Shown here piece after piece: positions 30,972 to 41,901 of a stretch of 64,000 bases of DNA (position 1 is its first letter; every line of letters begins with the position of its first letter). The stretch covers positions 434,001 through 498,000 of the forward strand of contig NZ_VFYP01000002.1 in NCBI RefSeq assembly GCF_006443685.1, given 5' to 3'. The stretch comes from Rhizobium glycinendophyticum (GTDB lineage: Bacteria > Pseudomonadota > Alphaproteobacteria > Rhizobiales > Rhizobiaceae). The position numbers and the translations under genes are program-made. The notes below the pieces were generated by a model. It was not told where the DNA came from. It was given only the letters and a program-made list of their open reading frames with translations, and did no database searches.

Positions 30972-32833
30972 GACGCCAACCGATCCACGGATTTCCGCAA
31001 CAGCGTGATCAACAGTGCGACTGCCGCAGGGGTCATCCCCTCAATCCGAGCCGCTTGAGCAATATTGTTTGGCCGTTGGCGGGTGAGCTTCAGTTTCAGC
31101 TCATTGGACAGTCCCGAGATAGAGTCAAAATCGAAGTCGGCGGGAATAATCCGAGCCTCTTCTGACGTCACGCGCGCAATGTCCGTGGCCTGACGTTCCA
31201 GATAAACTGCATAAAGGGCATCAATCCGCACGGCTTCCGCGATGGGTGCTTCCACGGCCACGAGCGCTGGCCATAGCCGGCAAATATCATCCCACGATCT
31301 ATCTGGATAAGAAAGAACCTCCGCCGCCGTCCGCCGCCGTCCATCTTGATTCACGGAGATACCTGCTGCTTCCATCTCTTTGGGAGACGCAGTCAGATTT
31401 TCCAGCTGCAGGGACAATGTCGTGCGTTTCTGAGAATAGGATAAGAAACGCGCTGCACGTGCCGCGCCAACGCAGCCGATCTTCATCCCTTTCGGGGTCA
31501 AACGCATATCGGCGTTGTCCGCCCGCAGCGACAAACGGTATTCCGCCCGAGAGGTGAACATGCGATAGGGCTCCGTTACACCGCGGGTGGTCAGATCATC
31601 AATCATGACCCCAATATAAGAATCGGTCCGGCTAAAGTGGACAGGCTCTCGCGCAGACGCGAAGAGCGCTGCGTTGATTCCTGCAACCAGACCTTGAGCG
31701 CCCGCTTCTTCGTAGCCGGTAGTGCCATTGATTTGACCAGCCAGATACAGGCCCTTCGCGGACTTTACAGCCAAAGACAAATCAAGTTGCGTCGGATCGA
31801 CAAAATCATACTCTATGGCGTAGCCAAACTGGCGGATCTGAACCTGCTCCAATCCTGGTATGGAGCGGATCATTGCCTCCTGAACATCTTCTGGTAGAGA
31901 CGTCGAGATCCCATTCGGATAGACCGTGTCGTCATCCAGGCCCTCCGGTTCAAGGAAAACCTGGTGACCCTCGCGATCACCAAAACGATTGATCTTGTCC
32001 TCGATCGAGGGGCAATATCGGGGGCCAATGCCTTCTATCTGGCCAGAATACATCGCGGAGCGGTGGATATTTTCTCTTATGATGCGGTGAGTCTCTGCCG
32101 TGGTTCGCGTAATCCCGCAGCTGATCTGTCTCGTCTCGATGCGATCAGTCATGAAGGAGAAGGGCCTGGGAACCTCATCCGCCTCCTGCATCTCAAGCCG
32201 ATCCCAAGCAATCGTTCGGCCATCAAGGCGGGCTGGCGTCCCGGTCTTCAGCCGTCCCAGCTTCAGGCCAAGAGCTGCAAGATCGTCGCTGAGACCGAGG
32301 CTCGGCGCTTCTCCGGCGCGACCTGCAGGTGTCCTGCGATCACCGATATGAATCAATCCTTTGAGGAAAGTCCCTGTGGTGAGGACGACAGCATTTGCAA
32401 GAACCAATTCGCCGGACTCAAGAACCACGCCGTTTATTTCGCTTCCGACTCGGTTCAGCGCAACAACACCCCCTTCAGCAATGGAAAGATGTGGGTATTC
32501 CGTGAGAATGTCCTGGACCGCAGCTTTGTAGAGGCCTCGATCAGCCTGCGTGCGCGGGCCCCAGACAGCCGGACCCTTCTTTCGGTTCAGCATGCGAAAC
32601 TGAATACCACCGCGATCTGCCGCTCTGGCCATCACACCGTCAAGGGCATCAATCTCGCGCACCAGATGGCCCTTGCCCAGACCGCCTATTGCCGGATTAC
32701 AAGACATCGTCCCAATGGTATCGCGCCTGTGTGTCACCAGCAGGGTTGATGCGCCCATGCGAGCAGCAGCTGCCGCAGCCTCTGTGCCAGCATGTCCCCC
32801 GCCAACGACTATGACGTCATAATGCGTTGCCAT
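30968..32833 (-). CDS. mnmG: tRNA uridine 5-carboxymethylaminomethyl modification enzyme MnmG
   Basis: MnmG (GidA) is the FAD-binding partner of MnmE in modifying U34 of certain tRNAs. The 621-aa protein has the FAD motif [15 protein letters not shown] at the start, the GSNPAIGG-like segment [15 protein letters not shown], and the C-terminal helical domain. It lies 31 bases after mnmE and overlaps rsmG by four bases. Confidence 0.97.
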   Translation of the reverse strand: MATHYDVIVVGGGHAGTEAAAAAARMGASTLLVTHRRDTIGTMSCNPAIGGLGKGHLVREIDALDGVMARAADRGGIQFRMLNRKKGPAVWGPRTQADRGLYKAAVQDILTEYPHLSIAEGGVVALNRVGSEINGVVLESGELVLANAVVLTTGTFLKGLIHIGDRRTPAGRAGEAPSLGLSDDLAALGLKLGRLKTGTPARLDGRTIAWDRLEMQEADEVPRPFSFMTDRIETRQISCGITRTTAETHRIIRENIHRSAMYSGQIEGIGPRYCPSIEDKINRFGDREGHQVFLEPEGLDDDTVYPNGISTSLPEDVQEAMIRSIPGLEQVQIRQFGYAIEYDFVDPTQLDLSLAVKSAKGLYLAGQINGTTGYEEAGAQGLVAGINAALFASAREPVHFSRTDSYIGVMIDDLTTRGVTEPYRMFTSRAEYRLSLRADNADMRLTPKGMKIGCVGAARAARFLSYSQKRTTLSLQLENLTASPKEMEAAGISVNQDGRRRTAAEVLSYPDRSWDDICRLWPALVAVEAPIAEAVRIDALYAVYLERQATDIARVTSEEARIIPADFDFDSISGLSNELKLKLTRQRPNNIAQAARIEGMTPAAVALLITLLRKSVDRLAS

Positions 32834-32851
32834 GTAATTAGTCCTTGGCCA

Positions 32852-32867
32852 TGTTTCACGTGAATCA
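32852..32867. other. parS-like site 2 (mnmE stop region)
   Basis: TGTTTCACGTGAATCA matches 15 of 16 bases of the parS consensus. It lies between mnmE and mnmG, and its last three bases are the mnmE stop codon on the bottom strand. Confidence 0.82.
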
Positions 32868-34193
32868 CTTACCGACGCAGAACTCGGAGAAGATTTTCCC
32901 CAGAAGTGTTTCGGTATCGATTCGTCCCGTCAACCTCGCGAGATCGTCGGAGGCGAGGCGCAGATCCTCCGCGCGCAGTTCTAAGGGTTTGTCCCGCCTA
33001 GAAAGCGCTTCCCGGAGATGAGTAGCCGCAGATACAATATTTTGAACCTGCCGTAAACGGCTCGGCACTGCCAGACTTGCGGTCGCCGTCCGCCGCTCAA
33101 TCTCCTGAACAATGAGCCTGCGGAGATCTCGAAGCCCTTCTCCGGTAACCGAAGACAGACTCGTCACGACGCCGTCGACCGTGGGAGATTCTCCATTCAG
33201 CCGGTCAAGCTTCGTTCCGACGCGCCATACTGCGGGGCTTTCGACGCATTCAGAGGCTCGGCCTTCGCCGAGATCAACAAGATGCAAGACCAGATCTGCC
33301 TCCGCGATCACCCTCTCAGCTCGCTTGATGCCCTCCCGTTCGACAATCTCATCCGTCTCCCTAAGTCCCGCTGTGTCAAAGAGTTCAACTTTATATCCGT
33401 CGAGATCGAGCTCACAGCGGATGATATCACGCGTGGTCCCTGCAATGTCGGTTACGATTGCAACATCTCTCTGAACAAGGGCATTCAGCAGACTCGATTT
33501 TCCGGCATTAGGCGCCCCCGCTAGAGCAATTTTGAAGCCATCCCTGATGATCTCGCCGGACTTCTGACTCTGAACGGTCTGGTCCATTTCCTTAATCAGT
33601 TGCTCAATTTCAGACCAAATGCGGCCGGAAACGGAGCCGGGGATATCACCCTCGTCACTGAAGTCGAGTTCGGCTTCGATCATGGCTCGGGCAAAGATGA
33701 GCTTCTCCCGCCAGCCCTCATAGACACGCGAGAAATGGCCACTGGCCTGTTCCACTGCAAGGCGGCGCTGCATTTCAGTTTCTGCGACAAGAAGGTCAGA
33801 CAGTCCCTCTACTTCGACGAGGTCAAGCTTTCCGTTCTGGAATGCCCTACGCGAAAACTCTCCCGCTTCCGCCATTCGCATTCCGTCGAATCCGGCTAAG
33901 GAGTCGAGAACGGCTGCCACGACGGCGCGACTTCCATGAAGATGGAACTCGACGCAATCTTCGCCAGTGAAGGAATTCGGGCCGGGAAATATCAGCACTA
34001 GGCCCTGATCAAGAAAACCGCCCTCAGGAAGGGAGAGCGTTCTCAGGCCGGCTCTGCGCGGCAGCGGCAATTCTCCGTCGCAGAGGATTGAAGAGACCTC
34101 GAAGGCCCGTGGCCCGCTGATCCGCAAAACGGCAACGCCGGAAGGTACTGCGCCCGACGAAAGAGCAAAAATGGTATCTGACAAAGCCGCCAA
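32865..34193 (-). CDS. mnmE: tRNA modification GTPase MnmE
   Basis: A homodimeric GTPase that works with MnmG on wobble uridine. The 442-aa protein has an N-terminal folate-binding domain, a G domain with [14 protein letters not shown] (G1) and DTAGLRE (G3), and ends in FCVGK, the family's C-terminal [FL]CIGK motif with its key cysteine. G4 reads TKLD rather than NKxD. The start is TTG at 34193 with GAGGAG upstream. Confidence 0.96.
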   Translation of the reverse strand: MAALSDTIFALSSGAVPSGVAVLRISGPRAFEVSSILCDGELPLPRRAGLRTLSLPEGGFLDQGLVLIFPGPNSFTGEDCVEFHLHGSRAVVAAVLDSLAGFDGMRMAEAGEFSRRAFQNGKLDLVEVEGLSDLLVAETEMQRRLAVEQASGHFSRVYEGWREKLIFARAMIEAELDFSDEGDIPGSVSGRIWSEIEQLIKEMDQTVQSQKSGEIIRDGFKIALAGAPNAGKSSLLNALVQRDVAIVTDIAGTTRDIIRCELDLDGYKVELFDTAGLRETDEIVEREGIKRAERVIAEADLVLHLVDLGEGRASECVESPAVWRVGTKLDRLNGESPTVDGVVTSLSSVTGEGLRDLRRLIVQEIERRTATASLAVPSRLRQVQNIVSAATHLREALSRRDKPLELRAEDLRLASDDLARLTGRIDTETLLGKIFSEFCVGK

Positions 34194-34245
34194 CCGTTTG
34201 CTCCTCGCCGATCAGAATACGGCCGCCATGGTGGCCGCCTCTGCT

Positions 34246-35511
34246 TCAGGTATTCATCGAATCGAAGAAGTCGCCGTTGTTCTTCGTCTGCTTGAGCTTG
34301 TCGATGAGGAATTCGATCGCATCTGTCGTTCCCATCGGCGCAAGGATACGACGCAGAACAAAAATCTTCTGCAGATCCTGGCGCGGAACAAGCAGGTCTT
34401 CCTTGCGGGTCCCGGACTTCAGAATGTCCATTGACGGGAAAATACGCTTGTCGGCGACCTTGCGGTCGAGCACAATTTCCGAGTTACCGGTGCCTTTGAA
34501 CTCTTCGAAGATCACTTCGTCCATTCGGCTGCCGGTATCGATCAGCGCGGTGGCAATGATGGTCAGCGATCCACCTTCTTCGATGTTACGTGCAGCACCA
34601 AAGAAGCGCTTCGGGCGCTGCAGCGCGTTCGCGTCGACACCACCTGTCAGAACCTTGCCGGAGGAGGGGACCACCGTATTGTAAGCGCGGCCGAGACGCG
34701 TGATCGAATCGAGCAGGATCACGACGTCGCGCCCATGCTCGACCAAACGCTTCGCTTTCTCGATCACCATTTCGGCTACCTGAACGTGGCGAACTGCAGG
34801 CTCGTCGAAGGTCGAGGAGACTACCTCACCCTTGACCGAGCGTTGCATGTCCGTGACTTCTTCCGGACGCTCGTCGATCAGCAATACGATCAGATAGCAT
34901 TCCGGATGATTCGCTGTGATGGAATGAGCAATATTCTGCAGCAGCACCGTCTTACCGGTGCGCGGCGGCGCAACGATCAGGCCGCGCTGGCCTTTGCCAA
35001 GCGGTGCGACGAGATCGATCACACGCGCCGACAGATCCTTCGAAGTCGGGATGTCCAGCTCCATCTTGAACCGCTCATTCGGATAGAGGGGGGTCAAGTT
35101 ATCGAAGTGGACCTTATGACGAATCTTTTCCGGATCCTCGAAATTGATCGTGTTGACCTTGAGGAGGGCGAAGTAGCGTTCGCCTTCTTTCGGTCCACGG
35201 ATCGGGCCCTCAACCGTGTCACCCGTCTTCAACGAGAAGCGGCGGATCTGCGAGGGTGAGATGTAGATATCATCGGGACCGGGCAGATAATTGGCGTTGG
35301 CCGACCGCAAGAACCCGAAGCCATCCTGCAGGACCTCCACGACCCCTTCACCGATAATCTCGACATCCTGGCTCGCCAGCATCTTGAGAATGGCGAACAT
35401 GAGCTCCTGCTTGCGCATCGTGCTCGCGTTTTCAACTTCAAGGGATTCAGCAAAGGTCAGCAGATCCGTCGGAGATTTGCTCTTGAGTTCTTGTAGCTTC
35501 ATTTCAGCCAT
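34246..35511 (-). CDS. rho: Transcription termination factor Rho
   Basis: A hexameric RNA helicase that ends transcription. The 421-aa protein (from [10 protein letters not shown]) has the N-terminal RNA-binding domain ([20 protein letters not shown]), Walker A in [12 protein letters not shown], and [18 protein letters not shown] four codons upstream is an alternative start. It lies between hemJ and mnmE in the conserved origin-proximal order. Confidence 0.97.
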   Translation of the reverse strand: MAEMKLQELKSKSPTDLLTFAESLEVENASTMRKQELMFAILKMLASQDVEIIGEGVVEVLQDGFGFLRSANANYLPGPDDIYISPSQIRRFSLKTGDTVEGPIRGPKEGERYFALLKVNTINFEDPEKIRHKVHFDNLTPLYPNERFKMELDIPTSKDLSARVIDLVAPLGKGQRGLIVAPPRTGKTVLLQNIAHSITANHPECYLIVLLIDERPEEVTDMQRSVKGEVVSSTFDEPAVRHVQVAEMVIEKAKRLVEHGRDVVILLDSITRLGRAYNTVVPSSGKVLTGGVDANALQRPKRFFGAARNIEEGGSLTIIATALIDTGSRMDEVIFEEFKGTGNSEIVLDRKVADKRIFPSMDILKSGTRKEDLLVPRQDLQKIFVLRRILAPMGTTDAIEFLIDKLKQTKNNGDFFDSMNT

Positions 35512-35701
35512 GAAGAGGACCACGTCATTCTAGATTTTTCTGGGGAGCGGCGAGCTGGTGGAATTCGGTACGATGCGAGGGCCGCAAATGACTGAATGTT
35601 ACGCAAGCCAAAAAGAGGAGTGGCGCGAAAATAGCGATTCACGCTTTTAACCGCAAGCGAAAAGCCGACTGCAATTAAAATAAAGCGGAGCCGGTTATCG
35701 A

Positions 35702-36250
35702 TCAGAAGGGTTTGACGACAACCAGGATCACGATTGCGATCATCAACAAAGTCGGCACTTCGTTCATCATCCGCCAGAAGCGCGGCGTCTTGACGTAACG
35801 ACCCTCGCCGAACAAGCGAGCGGACCTGGCAAAATAACCATGCACACCTGAGAGCGCGGTGACGGCCACAAGTTTCATGTGCAGCCAGCCACCCTGAAAG
35901 CCGAAGACTGACCAGGCGAGATAGAGCCCCAGAACCCACGACACCACCATGGCGGGGTTCATGATTACCGAGACCAGCCGGCGTTCCATCACGGCGAAAG
36001 TTCGGGCTTGATCTGACCCCGACTCACAATCACTGTGATAGATGAAAAGTCGCGGCAGATAAAGGATCCCCGCCATCCAGGAAATGATCGCAATCACATG
36101 GAGCGCTTTGATCCAAGGATAAGCAGTATCCGGACCGGCGACCACAACCGCGATCCCGATCAACCCAAAGAAGCCGAGCGCGACCGCCGCCCGTTTGGCA
36201 GCAACCCGCCCGGGCTGCACATCCGTTTGCTTTTCAGGCGTTTCAACCAA
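35702..36250 (-). CDS. hemJ: Protoporphyrinogen oxidase HemJ
   Basis: HemJ (UPF0093) is the membrane-bound enzyme that oxidises protoporphyrinogen IX in many Alphaproteobacteria. About four transmembrane helices are visible, with the conserved histidine and neighbours in [24 protein letters not shown], and [12 protein letters not shown] near the end. The start is uncertain: TTG 36250 (182 aa) overlaps the hemE stop, and GTG 36220 is an alternative. Its position after hemE fits haem synthesis. Confidence 0.88.
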   Translation of the reverse strand: MVETPEKQTDVQPGRVAAKRAAVALGFFGLIGIAVVVAGPDTAYPWIKALHVIAIISWMAGILYLPRLFIYHSDCESGSDQARTFAVMERRLVSVIMNPAMVVSWVLGLYLAWSVFGFQGGWLHMKLVAVTALSGVHGYFARSARLFGEGRYVKTPRFWRMMNEVPTLLMIAIVILVVVKPF

Positions 36251-37274
36251 AGCTTCGCACCTGGTTGACGAGGTCGGTGACATGCGCGGGATTGGCTTGA
36301 GGTGTGATGCCATGACCAAGATTGAAGATAAGGGGGCCCTGACCCAGTGCTTGCAGCACTGCATCGATCCCCTCCCGCAAAGCATTTCCACCCGCCACAA
36401 CCCTCATTGGGTCGAGGTTGCCTTGAACCGGCCCTTCCTTCTGGAGTTCAACCGCGAAGGTCAAAGGCACCGACCAATCGAGACCAATCGCGTCCGCACC
36501 AGTCGCCTGACGATAATTCCTGAGAAGAATGCCTGCGCCCTTGGCAAAGGCGATGATTTTGGCCGAGGGACGTCTCGCTTTCACGGACTGGATCATCCGA
36601 CGAACTGGTCTAACGGCGTATTTCTCGAATTCGGCTTCTCCGAGCACACCCGCCCAGGAATCGAAAATCTGGACTGCATCCGCACCTGCATCGATCTGGG
36701 CCACCAGATAGTCTGCCGAAACGTCTGCGAGAAAATCAAGGAGGTGGGCAAAGGGTTCAGGATGTTGATAGGCGAACAGACGGGCAGGGGCCTGATCCGG
36801 TGTCCCATGCCCGGCAATCATATAGGTCGCAACCGTCCACGGCGCTCCGCAGAAGCCGAGCAGGGTTGTTTCCGTCGGCAGATCACGCCGCAACCGGCGT
36901 ACTGTCTCAATGACAGGCTTCAGATGATCAGCGACGTGATCGGCCTTCAAATGCTCGATCCCATCTTCGTCTATCGGGTCCATCTGAGGCCCGTGCCCTT
37001 CGCTGAAACGGACATTCCTCTGCAAGGCATCGGGTATCACGAGAATGTCCGAGAACAAGATGGCCGCATCGAAGCCATATCGGCGAATGGGCTGTAGCGT
37101 CACCTCTGCCGCCAGTTCCGGATTATAACAGAGATCGAGAAAACTTCCGGCCTGCTGACGCGTTTCCCGATATTCCGGAAGGTAACGTCCTGCCTGTCTC
37201 ATAAGCCAGATTGGTGGTGGCGTGACCGTTTTCCCGTCAAGCACGTCGAGGACTTTGCGGTTCTGGCTGCTCAA
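36243..37274 (-). CDS. hemE: Uroporphyrinogen decarboxylase
   Basis: Converts uroporphyrinogen III to coproporphyrinogen III in haem synthesis. The 343-aa protein has [12 protein letters not shown] near the N-terminus and [16 protein letters not shown], both signatures. The start is TTG at 37274 with AAGGGG eight bases upstream; no in-frame ATG lies near. It runs away from the candidate origin, and overlaps hemJ at its end. Confidence 0.96.
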   Translation of the reverse strand: MSSQNRKVLDVLDGKTVTPPPIWLMRQAGRYLPEYRETRQQAGSFLDLCYNPELAAEVTLQPIRRYGFDAAILFSDILVIPDALQRNVRFSEGHGPQMDPIDEDGIEHLKADHVADHLKPVIETVRRLRRDLPTETTLLGFCGAPWTVATYMIAGHGTPDQAPARLFAYQHPEPFAHLLDFLADVSADYLVAQIDAGADAVQIFDSWAGVLGEAEFEKYAVRPVRRMIQSVKARRPSAKIIAFAKGAGILLRNYRQATGADAIGLDWSVPLTFAVELQKEGPVQGNLDPMRVVAGGNALREGIDAVLQALGQGPLIFNLGHGITPQANPAHVTDLVNQVRSFG

Positions 37275-37677
37275 GGCTCATGCCCCTTCAATAAAGAAAA
37301 GAGATATTGAATCTTCTTCTATTTCTAAGAGTCGGTGACTATCAAGGATTAAAGGAAGACCACAGGAATCTCCCTTGATCGCAAGCGGCCCCCTTTCGCC
37401 CTGGAATGATTGAAGCCCGGTTGTGAACTCTGGGGAAAAGTTGAAATTAACCGGTGATTCCAGAAGCTTCACGAAGAGCAGATCGGGAACTGTTGCGTTC
37501 ATTGTCTGGGGACCGAATTTGACAACACCCTCCTGTCACCACAATCCACAGACCGCGGCCATCGTATCCCAAGCCAAATCGCTTTGTGGATAAATCGCCC
37601 TTTTTCCCCCTGTCCTTTCTCGCCTGGGCTCGCTACCTCTGTTTATCCCGAACTATCAACAGCCCCAGGAGAAGATC
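37275..37677. other. Candidate chromosomal replication origin (oriC)
   Basis: The longest non-coding stretch here (403 bases), between divergent hemE and ppsR, the position of the mapped origin in Caulobacter. It has an exact DnaA box TGTGGATAA (37585-37593, bottom-strand TTATCCACA) and two weaker ones (CAATCCACA 37542-37550, TTATCCCGA 37643-37651). An AT-rich tract lies at about 37288-37328. Four GANTC sites lie at 37309, 37329, 37366 and 37456. A 74-codon open frame on the bottom strand (37278-37502) has no family look and I do not call it. Function is inferred from position and motifs. Confidence 0.7.
37585..37593 (-). promoter_or_regulatory. DnaA box
   Basis: The bottom strand reads TTATCCACA, the exact DnaA consensus, within the hemE-ppsR gap. 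Confidence 0.75.
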
Positions 37678-38499
37678 GTGGAGAACCGGAAAAACTTCTT
37701 CCATCTCCATCTCATTTCTGACTCCACGGGTGAGACTCTGATCTCCGCAGGCAGAGCCGCCGCGGCGCAATTCCGCGGCTCGAATGCCATTGAGCATGTC
37801 TATCCTCTCATCCGCAGCCGTAAGCAGGTGAAGGCGCTGATTGAAGCCATCGATCGTGAACCCGGCATTGTGCTCTACACAATCGTCGATCATCAGTTGG
37901 CCGCACTGGTCGAAGCCGGTTGCCATGAACTTGGACTGCCCTGCGTCAACGTCCTCGCGCCCATCATCGAAAAGTTTCAATCCTATCTCGGCGCTCCCTC
38001 GCGTGGCAGGGTTGGTGCACAGCATGTGCTCAACGCTGATTATTTTGCCAGGATCGAGGCCCTCAACTTCACCATGGATCATGACGACGGCCAGGCGCAG
38101 GAAGATTACAATGAAGCGGATGTCGTGATCATCGGCATCAGCCGGACGTCAAAAACTCCGACGTCGATCTATCTCGCCAACAGAGGAATAAAGACCGCAA
38201 ATCTTCCCGTCGTGCCAGGGGTCCCCCTGCCAGAGAGTCTGCTGACCGCAACGAGGCCACTCGTGGTTGGCCTCATCGCCACGTCAGACCGCATTTCCCA
38301 AGTGCGTGAAAACAGGATCCTCGGGAATACCCCAGGTTACGATCGAAGCGATTATGTGGATCGCGCGTCAATCACGGAAGAACTGAAGTATGCAAGGGCG
38401 CTGTGCGCGCGAAACAACTGGCCGGTCATTGATGTCACACGCCGCTCAATCGAGGAGACGGCTGCGGCCATCGTTGCCCTCCGTCCGAAGCTGCGCTAA
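37678..38499 (+). CDS. ppsR: PPDK/PEP synthase regulatory kinase-phosphatase (DUF299)
   Basis: This family (formerly RP001/DUF299) reversibly phosphorylates pyruvate phosphate dikinase or PEP synthase using ADP and phosphate. The 273-aa protein has the N-terminal [13 protein letters not shown] and the P-loop segment [20 protein letters not shown]. The start is GTG at 37678 with AGGAG six bases before it. Its place next to oriC and before maf is conserved in Alphaproteobacteria. Confidence 0.93.
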   Translation: MENRKNFFHLHLISDSTGETLISAGRAAAAQFRGSNAIEHVYPLIRSRKQVKALIEAIDREPGIVLYTIVDHQLAALVEAGCHELGLPCVNVLAPIIEKFQSYLGAPSRGRVGAQHVLNADYFARIEALNFTMDHDDGQAQEDYNEADVVIIGISRTSKTPTSIYLANRGIKTANLPVVPGVPLPESLLTATRPLVVGLIATSDRISQVRENRILGNTPGYDRSDYVDRASITEELKYARALCARNNWPVIDVTRRSIEETAAAIVALRPKLR

Positions 38500-38534
38500 T
38501 CGCCATACAACAAGGCAACCGGAGGTGAGAAGAT

Positions 38535-39134
38535 ATGGCGACTCCTTTGATATTGGCCTCGGCCAGCAGCGCGCGCCGAAGCCTCTTGGACAATGCGGGG
38601 TTGGACTATATCGCAGAAGCAGCGCAGGTGGACGAGAGGCAGGTCGAGCAGGAGGTGCCGGAGGCGGAGCGAACGCCGTCGTCTATCGCAATACATCTTG
38701 CCATAGCCAAGGCAAAGGCCGTATCGATGCGGAATCCGCTGTCGATCGTTATCGGTTGCGATCAGACCATGTCGCTCGGTTTTGAGCTCTTCCACAAGGC
38801 GCCTGATCTTTCGTCGGCAAAACAGACATTGCAGGCTCTCCGCGGCAAGACGCATCACCTGAACAGTGCAGTCTGCCTCGTGCGCAATAACGAAGTTTTG
38901 TGGAACCACCTTTCCGTTGCGACCATGCGGATGCGCCTTTTCTCGGATGCGTTTTTGGATGCCTACCTGGAACGAAACGGCAGCAGGTTGTTGGGGAGCG
39001 TCGGCTGCTATCAGCTGGAAGGCGAGGGCATCCAGCTGTTCGAGGCGATAGAGGGTGATTATTTCACAATCCTTGGACTTCCGCTGCTCCCGCTCTTGGA
39101 AGAGCTGCGTAAACTTGGGGTTAACCATGCGTGA
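38535..39134 (+). CDS. maf: Maf family nucleotide pyrophosphatase
   Basis: Maf proteins hydrolyse non-canonical or modified nucleoside triphosphates; some are linked to septum formation. The 199-aa protein begins [19 protein letters not shown], the family start motif, and has IVIGCDQTM near residue 75. A GGAGGTGAG ribosome site precedes the ATG. The stop overlaps the aroE start by eight bases. Confidence 0.92.
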   Translation: MATPLILASASSARRSLLDNAGLDYIAEAAQVDERQVEQEVPEAERTPSSIAIHLAIAKAKAVSMRNPLSIVIGCDQTMSLGFELFHKAPDLSSAKQTLQALRGKTHHLNSAVCLVRNNEVLWNHLSVATMRMRLFSDAFLDAYLERNGSRLLGSVGCYQLEGEGIQLFEAIEGDYFTILGLPLLPLLEELRKLGVNHA

Positions 39135-39987
39135 TTCACGTGAAACAATCACCCCCCGCGCTTTCGTTGCCGGCTATCCGATCAAGCACTCCCGCTCTCC
39201 TATCATACATGGGTACTGGCTCAAGCAGCTCGCGATCCAAGGATCCTATGAAAAAGTTGCCGTCACTCCGGAGGACTTCCCGGCATTCATCCTCAACCTG
39301 AAAAACGGGGATGCAGAGTATGTCGGTGGCAATATCACGATACCACATAAGGAAGCAGCTTCGCGGCTCGCAGATCAGGTTGATCCTTTGGCTGAGGAAC
39401 TTGGGGCTGCCAATACGCTTTGGTTGGCGGAAGGGCAGCTCCTGGCAACCAACACCGACGGCATTGGGTTTGCGAGCAACCTGGATGCAGGCTGTCCCGG
39501 ATGGGACAAGGCAGAAGTGGCCGTTGTCTTAGGCGCTGGTGGCGCAAGTCGGGCTATCCTGCAATCACTGCGGGATCGGGGCTTGGGAACGATTCACGTG
39601 GTCAACCGGACAGTGGCACGCGCGCAGGAACTGGTTGATCGCTTCGGCCCCCGCTTGCAGGCCCACCCGATGGCCGCTTTGCCGGAGTTGCTGCAGGACG
39701 CCACTTTGTTCGTCAACACGACTTCGCTCGGAATGGACGGAAGCGAAGCACCGGACCTCCCGTTCGAGAGCATGCGCACAGGGTCACTCGTCACGGATAT
39801 CGTATACGTTCCTCTCAAGACGCCATTTCTCTTGCAGGCGGAAGCGGCCGGTTTGTCGACAGTAGACGGCCTCGGCATGTTGCTGCATCAGGCCGTTCTA
39901 GGTTTTGAAAAATGGTTCGGCGAAAGGCCTGAGGTCACAGAGCAGCTCCGCCGCTTGGTCCTCGCGGATATCGAGGCAAGCTCATGA
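39127..39987 (+). CDS. aroE: Shikimate dehydrogenase
   Basis: Reduces 3-dehydroshikimate with NADPH in the shikimate pathway. The 286-aa protein has [10 protein letters not shown] with the catalytic lysine, the NADPH motif [10 protein letters not shown], and [16 protein letters not shown] near the end. The ATG 39127 overlaps the end of maf. A parS-like site covers codons 2-7, encoding DSRET. Its stop overlaps the coaE start. Confidence 0.95.
   Translation: MRDSRETITPRAFVAGYPIKHSRSPIIHGYWLKQLAIQGSYEKVAVTPEDFPAFILNLKNGDAEYVGGNITIPHKEAASRLADQVDPLAEELGAANTLWLAEGQLLATNTDGIGFASNLDAGCPGWDKAEVAVVLGAGGASRAILQSLRDRGLGTIHVVNRTVARAQELVDRFGPRLQAHPMAALPELLQDATLFVNTTSLGMDGSEAPDLPFESMRTGSLVTDIVYVPLKTPFLLQAEAAGLSTVDGLGMLLHQAVLGFEKWFGERPEVTEQLRRLVLADIEASS
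39132..39147. other. parS-like site 3 (start of aroE)
   Basis: TGATTCACGTGAAACA matches 15 of 16 bases of the parS consensus and is the exact reverse complement of site 2. It overlaps the maf stop and the first codons of aroE, on the other side of the candidate origin from sites 1 and 2. Confidence 0.82.
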
Positions 39988-40598
39988 TTGTCATTGGATT
40001 GACGGGCTCTATTGGAATGGGGAAGACCACGACAGCCGGACTGTTCGCCGCTGAAGGAATAGCCGTGCATGACGCTGATGCCGCAGTTCACGATCTTTAC
40101 AGAGGCGAGGCAGTTGCCCCGATCGGATCCGTCTTCCCGGAGGTTGTGAAAGAGGGACAAGTCGATCGCCGTCTTCTTGCCGAGAATCTGGCAAAGAATC
40201 CGGCTAACTTCGAACGGTTGGAGAAGATAGTCCATCCGCTAGTGCGACAGCGCGAGCAAAAGTTCTTGGAGCAGCAAAGGCAATCAGGCGCTGACTTCGC
40301 AGTTCTCGACATCCCGCTGCTCTTCGAGACGGGGGCGGATAAGCGGGTCGATCAAAAGGTGGTTGCGAGTTGTGACGAAGCGATACAGCGCCGGCGTGTG
40401 CTGGCGCGGCCAGGCATGACAGAGGAAAAGCTCGATCTCATTCTCTCTAGACAAGTGCCGGATGGGGAAAAGCGGGCGCGCGCGGATTTCGTCGTGGACA
40501 CTGGCGTCAGTATCGAAGATGCCAGACGACAGGTGCAGGACATTCTTGCGACACTGCGCGGACGCAACTCTCGATCAGGAAAGACGGACAATGCGTGA
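39984..40598 (+). CDS. coaE: Dephospho-CoA kinase
   Basis: Last step of coenzyme A synthesis. The 204-aa protein has the P-loop [13 protein letters not shown] at the start and [12 protein letters not shown] in the middle. It overlaps aroE by four bases and dnaQ by eight bases, so maf-aroE-coaE-dnaQ are tightly coupled. Confidence 0.96.
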   Translation: MIVIGLTGSIGMGKTTTAGLFAAEGIAVHDADAAVHDLYRGEAVAPIGSVFPEVVKEGQVDRRLLAENLAKNPANFERLEKIVHPLVRQREQKFLEQQRQSGADFAVLDIPLLFETGADKRVDQKVVASCDEAIQRRRVLARPGMTEEKLDLILSRQVPDGEKRARADFVVDTGVSIEDARRQVQDILATLRGRNSRSGKTDNA

Positions 40599-41292
40599 GA
40601 TCGTCTTCGACACGGAAACCACTGGTCTCGAAAACAAGGCTGATCGCGTCATTGAAATCGGCGGTGTGGAACTGCTCAATCATTTCCCGACGGGCCGTAC
40701 CTTTCACGTCTACATCAATCCCGGTGATCGCAAGGTGCACCCGGATGCCCTGGCCGTCCATGGCATCACCGATGCCTTCCTCAAGGATAAGCCAAGCTTC
40801 GCAGAGATCGTCCCGCAACTGCTGGAATTCTTTGATGGCGCGAAGTGGGTGGCTCATAATGCCACCTTCGACATGGGCTTCATCAACGCCGAATTCGATC
40901 GCCTTGGCTTGCCACCTGTCACGCCGGACCTCGTAATCGATACGCTTTCGCTGGCGCGTCGCAAACATCCGATGGGACCGAACTCTCTCGATGCGCTCTG
41001 CCGACGTTATGGCATCGACAATTCGCATCGGACCAAGCATGGAGCGCTGCTCGACTCCGAACTGCTAGCCGAGGTCTATATCGAGATGTTGGGTGGTCGC
41101 CAGGCGGCACTCGGTCTCACCTCGGTAGACCCCAGACGCAACCAGGTGGTCGAGGTCACGGAAGTCATAGAGATCTCCTACGAGAGGCCCCGGCCTATGG
41201 CTGCACGCCTGTCGCCTAAAGAGATCGAAGGCCATGCCCAGCTGGTGGCCAGCCTTGGATCAAAGGCGATCTGGTCGAAATACACCAATTGA
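40591..41292 (+). CDS. dnaQ: DNA polymerase III subunit epsilon
   Basis: The 3'-5' proofreading exonuclease of the replicative polymerase. The 233-aa protein has ExoI FDTETTGLE (D7, E9), ExoII around HNATFDMGF, and ExoIII HRTKHGALLDSELLAEVY with the catalytic H and D. ATG 40591 is chosen on homology; more upstream codons are open inside coaE. A terminator follows. Confidence 0.96.
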   Translation: MREIVFDTETTGLENKADRVIEIGGVELLNHFPTGRTFHVYINPGDRKVHPDALAVHGITDAFLKDKPSFAEIVPQLLEFFDGAKWVAHNATFDMGFINAEFDRLGLPPVTPDLVIDTLSLARRKHPMGPNSLDALCRRYGIDNSHRTKHGALLDSELLAEVYIEMLGGRQAALGLTSVDPRRNQVVEVTEVIEISYERPRPMAARLSPKEIEGHAQLVASLGSKAIWSKYTN

Positions 41293-41321
41293 AAAAGGCC
41301 CCGGTGAGGGGCCTTCTTTTT
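41292..41321. terminator. Bidirectional intrinsic terminator dnaQ/secB
   Basis: The arms AAGGCCCC and GGGGCCTT with loop GGTGA are flanked by an A-run and CTTTTT. It separates the converging dnaQ and secB. Confidence 0.88.
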
Positions 41322-41340
41322 GTCAGGGGATGTTCGGCTA

Positions 41341-41817
41341 TTAATTTGGAGCCGACTGCGACTGGGCCCGCGACTGCTCTTCGGCAACGCGCTGGGCAAA
41401 CATCTGGGCGAAATCGATCGGGTCGATCATCAGCGGCGGGAAACCGCCGTTGCGCGTAGCGTCCGCAACGATCTGACGTGCAAACGGGAAGAGAAGGCGC
41501 GGGCACTCTATGAAGAGAACCGGAAGCATGTGCTCCTGCGGGAAGCCGGTGATCCGGAAGACACCGCCATAAACCAGTTCGGTTACGAAGACGACCTTAT
41601 CACCGTCCTTGGCTTCCGCGTTCAGCGACAGTACGACGTCGAAATCGGTATCAGACAGCGGATTGGCGTTGACATTCACATTGATATTGATCGCCGGAGC
41701 CTTGTCACGCGCCTGAAGCGAGCGTGGCGCACCGGGATTCTCGAACGAAAAGTCTTTGATATACTGGGCAAGAATGTTGAGGGAAGGAGACTGCGTTCCC
41801 TGAGTGTTGTCAGCCAT
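41341..41817 (-). CDS. secB: Protein-export chaperone SecB
   Basis: SecB holds precursor proteins unfolded and hands them to SecA. The 158-aa protein has the usual core [33 protein letters not shown], and [32 protein letters not shown]. It follows the conserved alphaproteobacterial order after dnaQ, but on the opposite strand. Confidence 0.96.
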   Translation of the reverse strand: MADNTQGTQSPSLNILAQYIKDFSFENPGAPRSLQARDKAPAININVNVNANPLSDTDFDVVLSLNAEAKDGDKVVFVTELVYGGVFRITGFPQEHMLPVLFIECPRLLFPFARQIVADATRNGGFPPLMIDPIDFAQMFAQRVAEEQSRAQSQSAPN

Positions 41818-41901
41818 AGGCCATGTCCTTGAATTGAATTGCTATGGCCATCTAACATTTGAGCCCAGAGCTTACAACCCTCGCAGGCTGCCGCAAACCC
41901 C

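Noticed and set aside
37278..37502. A 74-codon open frame in the hemE-ppsR gap
   Set aside because: No family resemblance, no convincing ribosome site, and it sits in the candidate origin where AT-rich DNA is expected.
37275..37677. CtrA boxes (TTAA-N7-TTAA) in the candidate origin
   Set aside because: Isolated TTAA occur at 37349 and 37447 but none pair with the required spacing.
39590..39605. CACGTG inside aroE as a fifth parS site
   Set aside because: Only about 10 of 16 bases match; the right half-site is lost.
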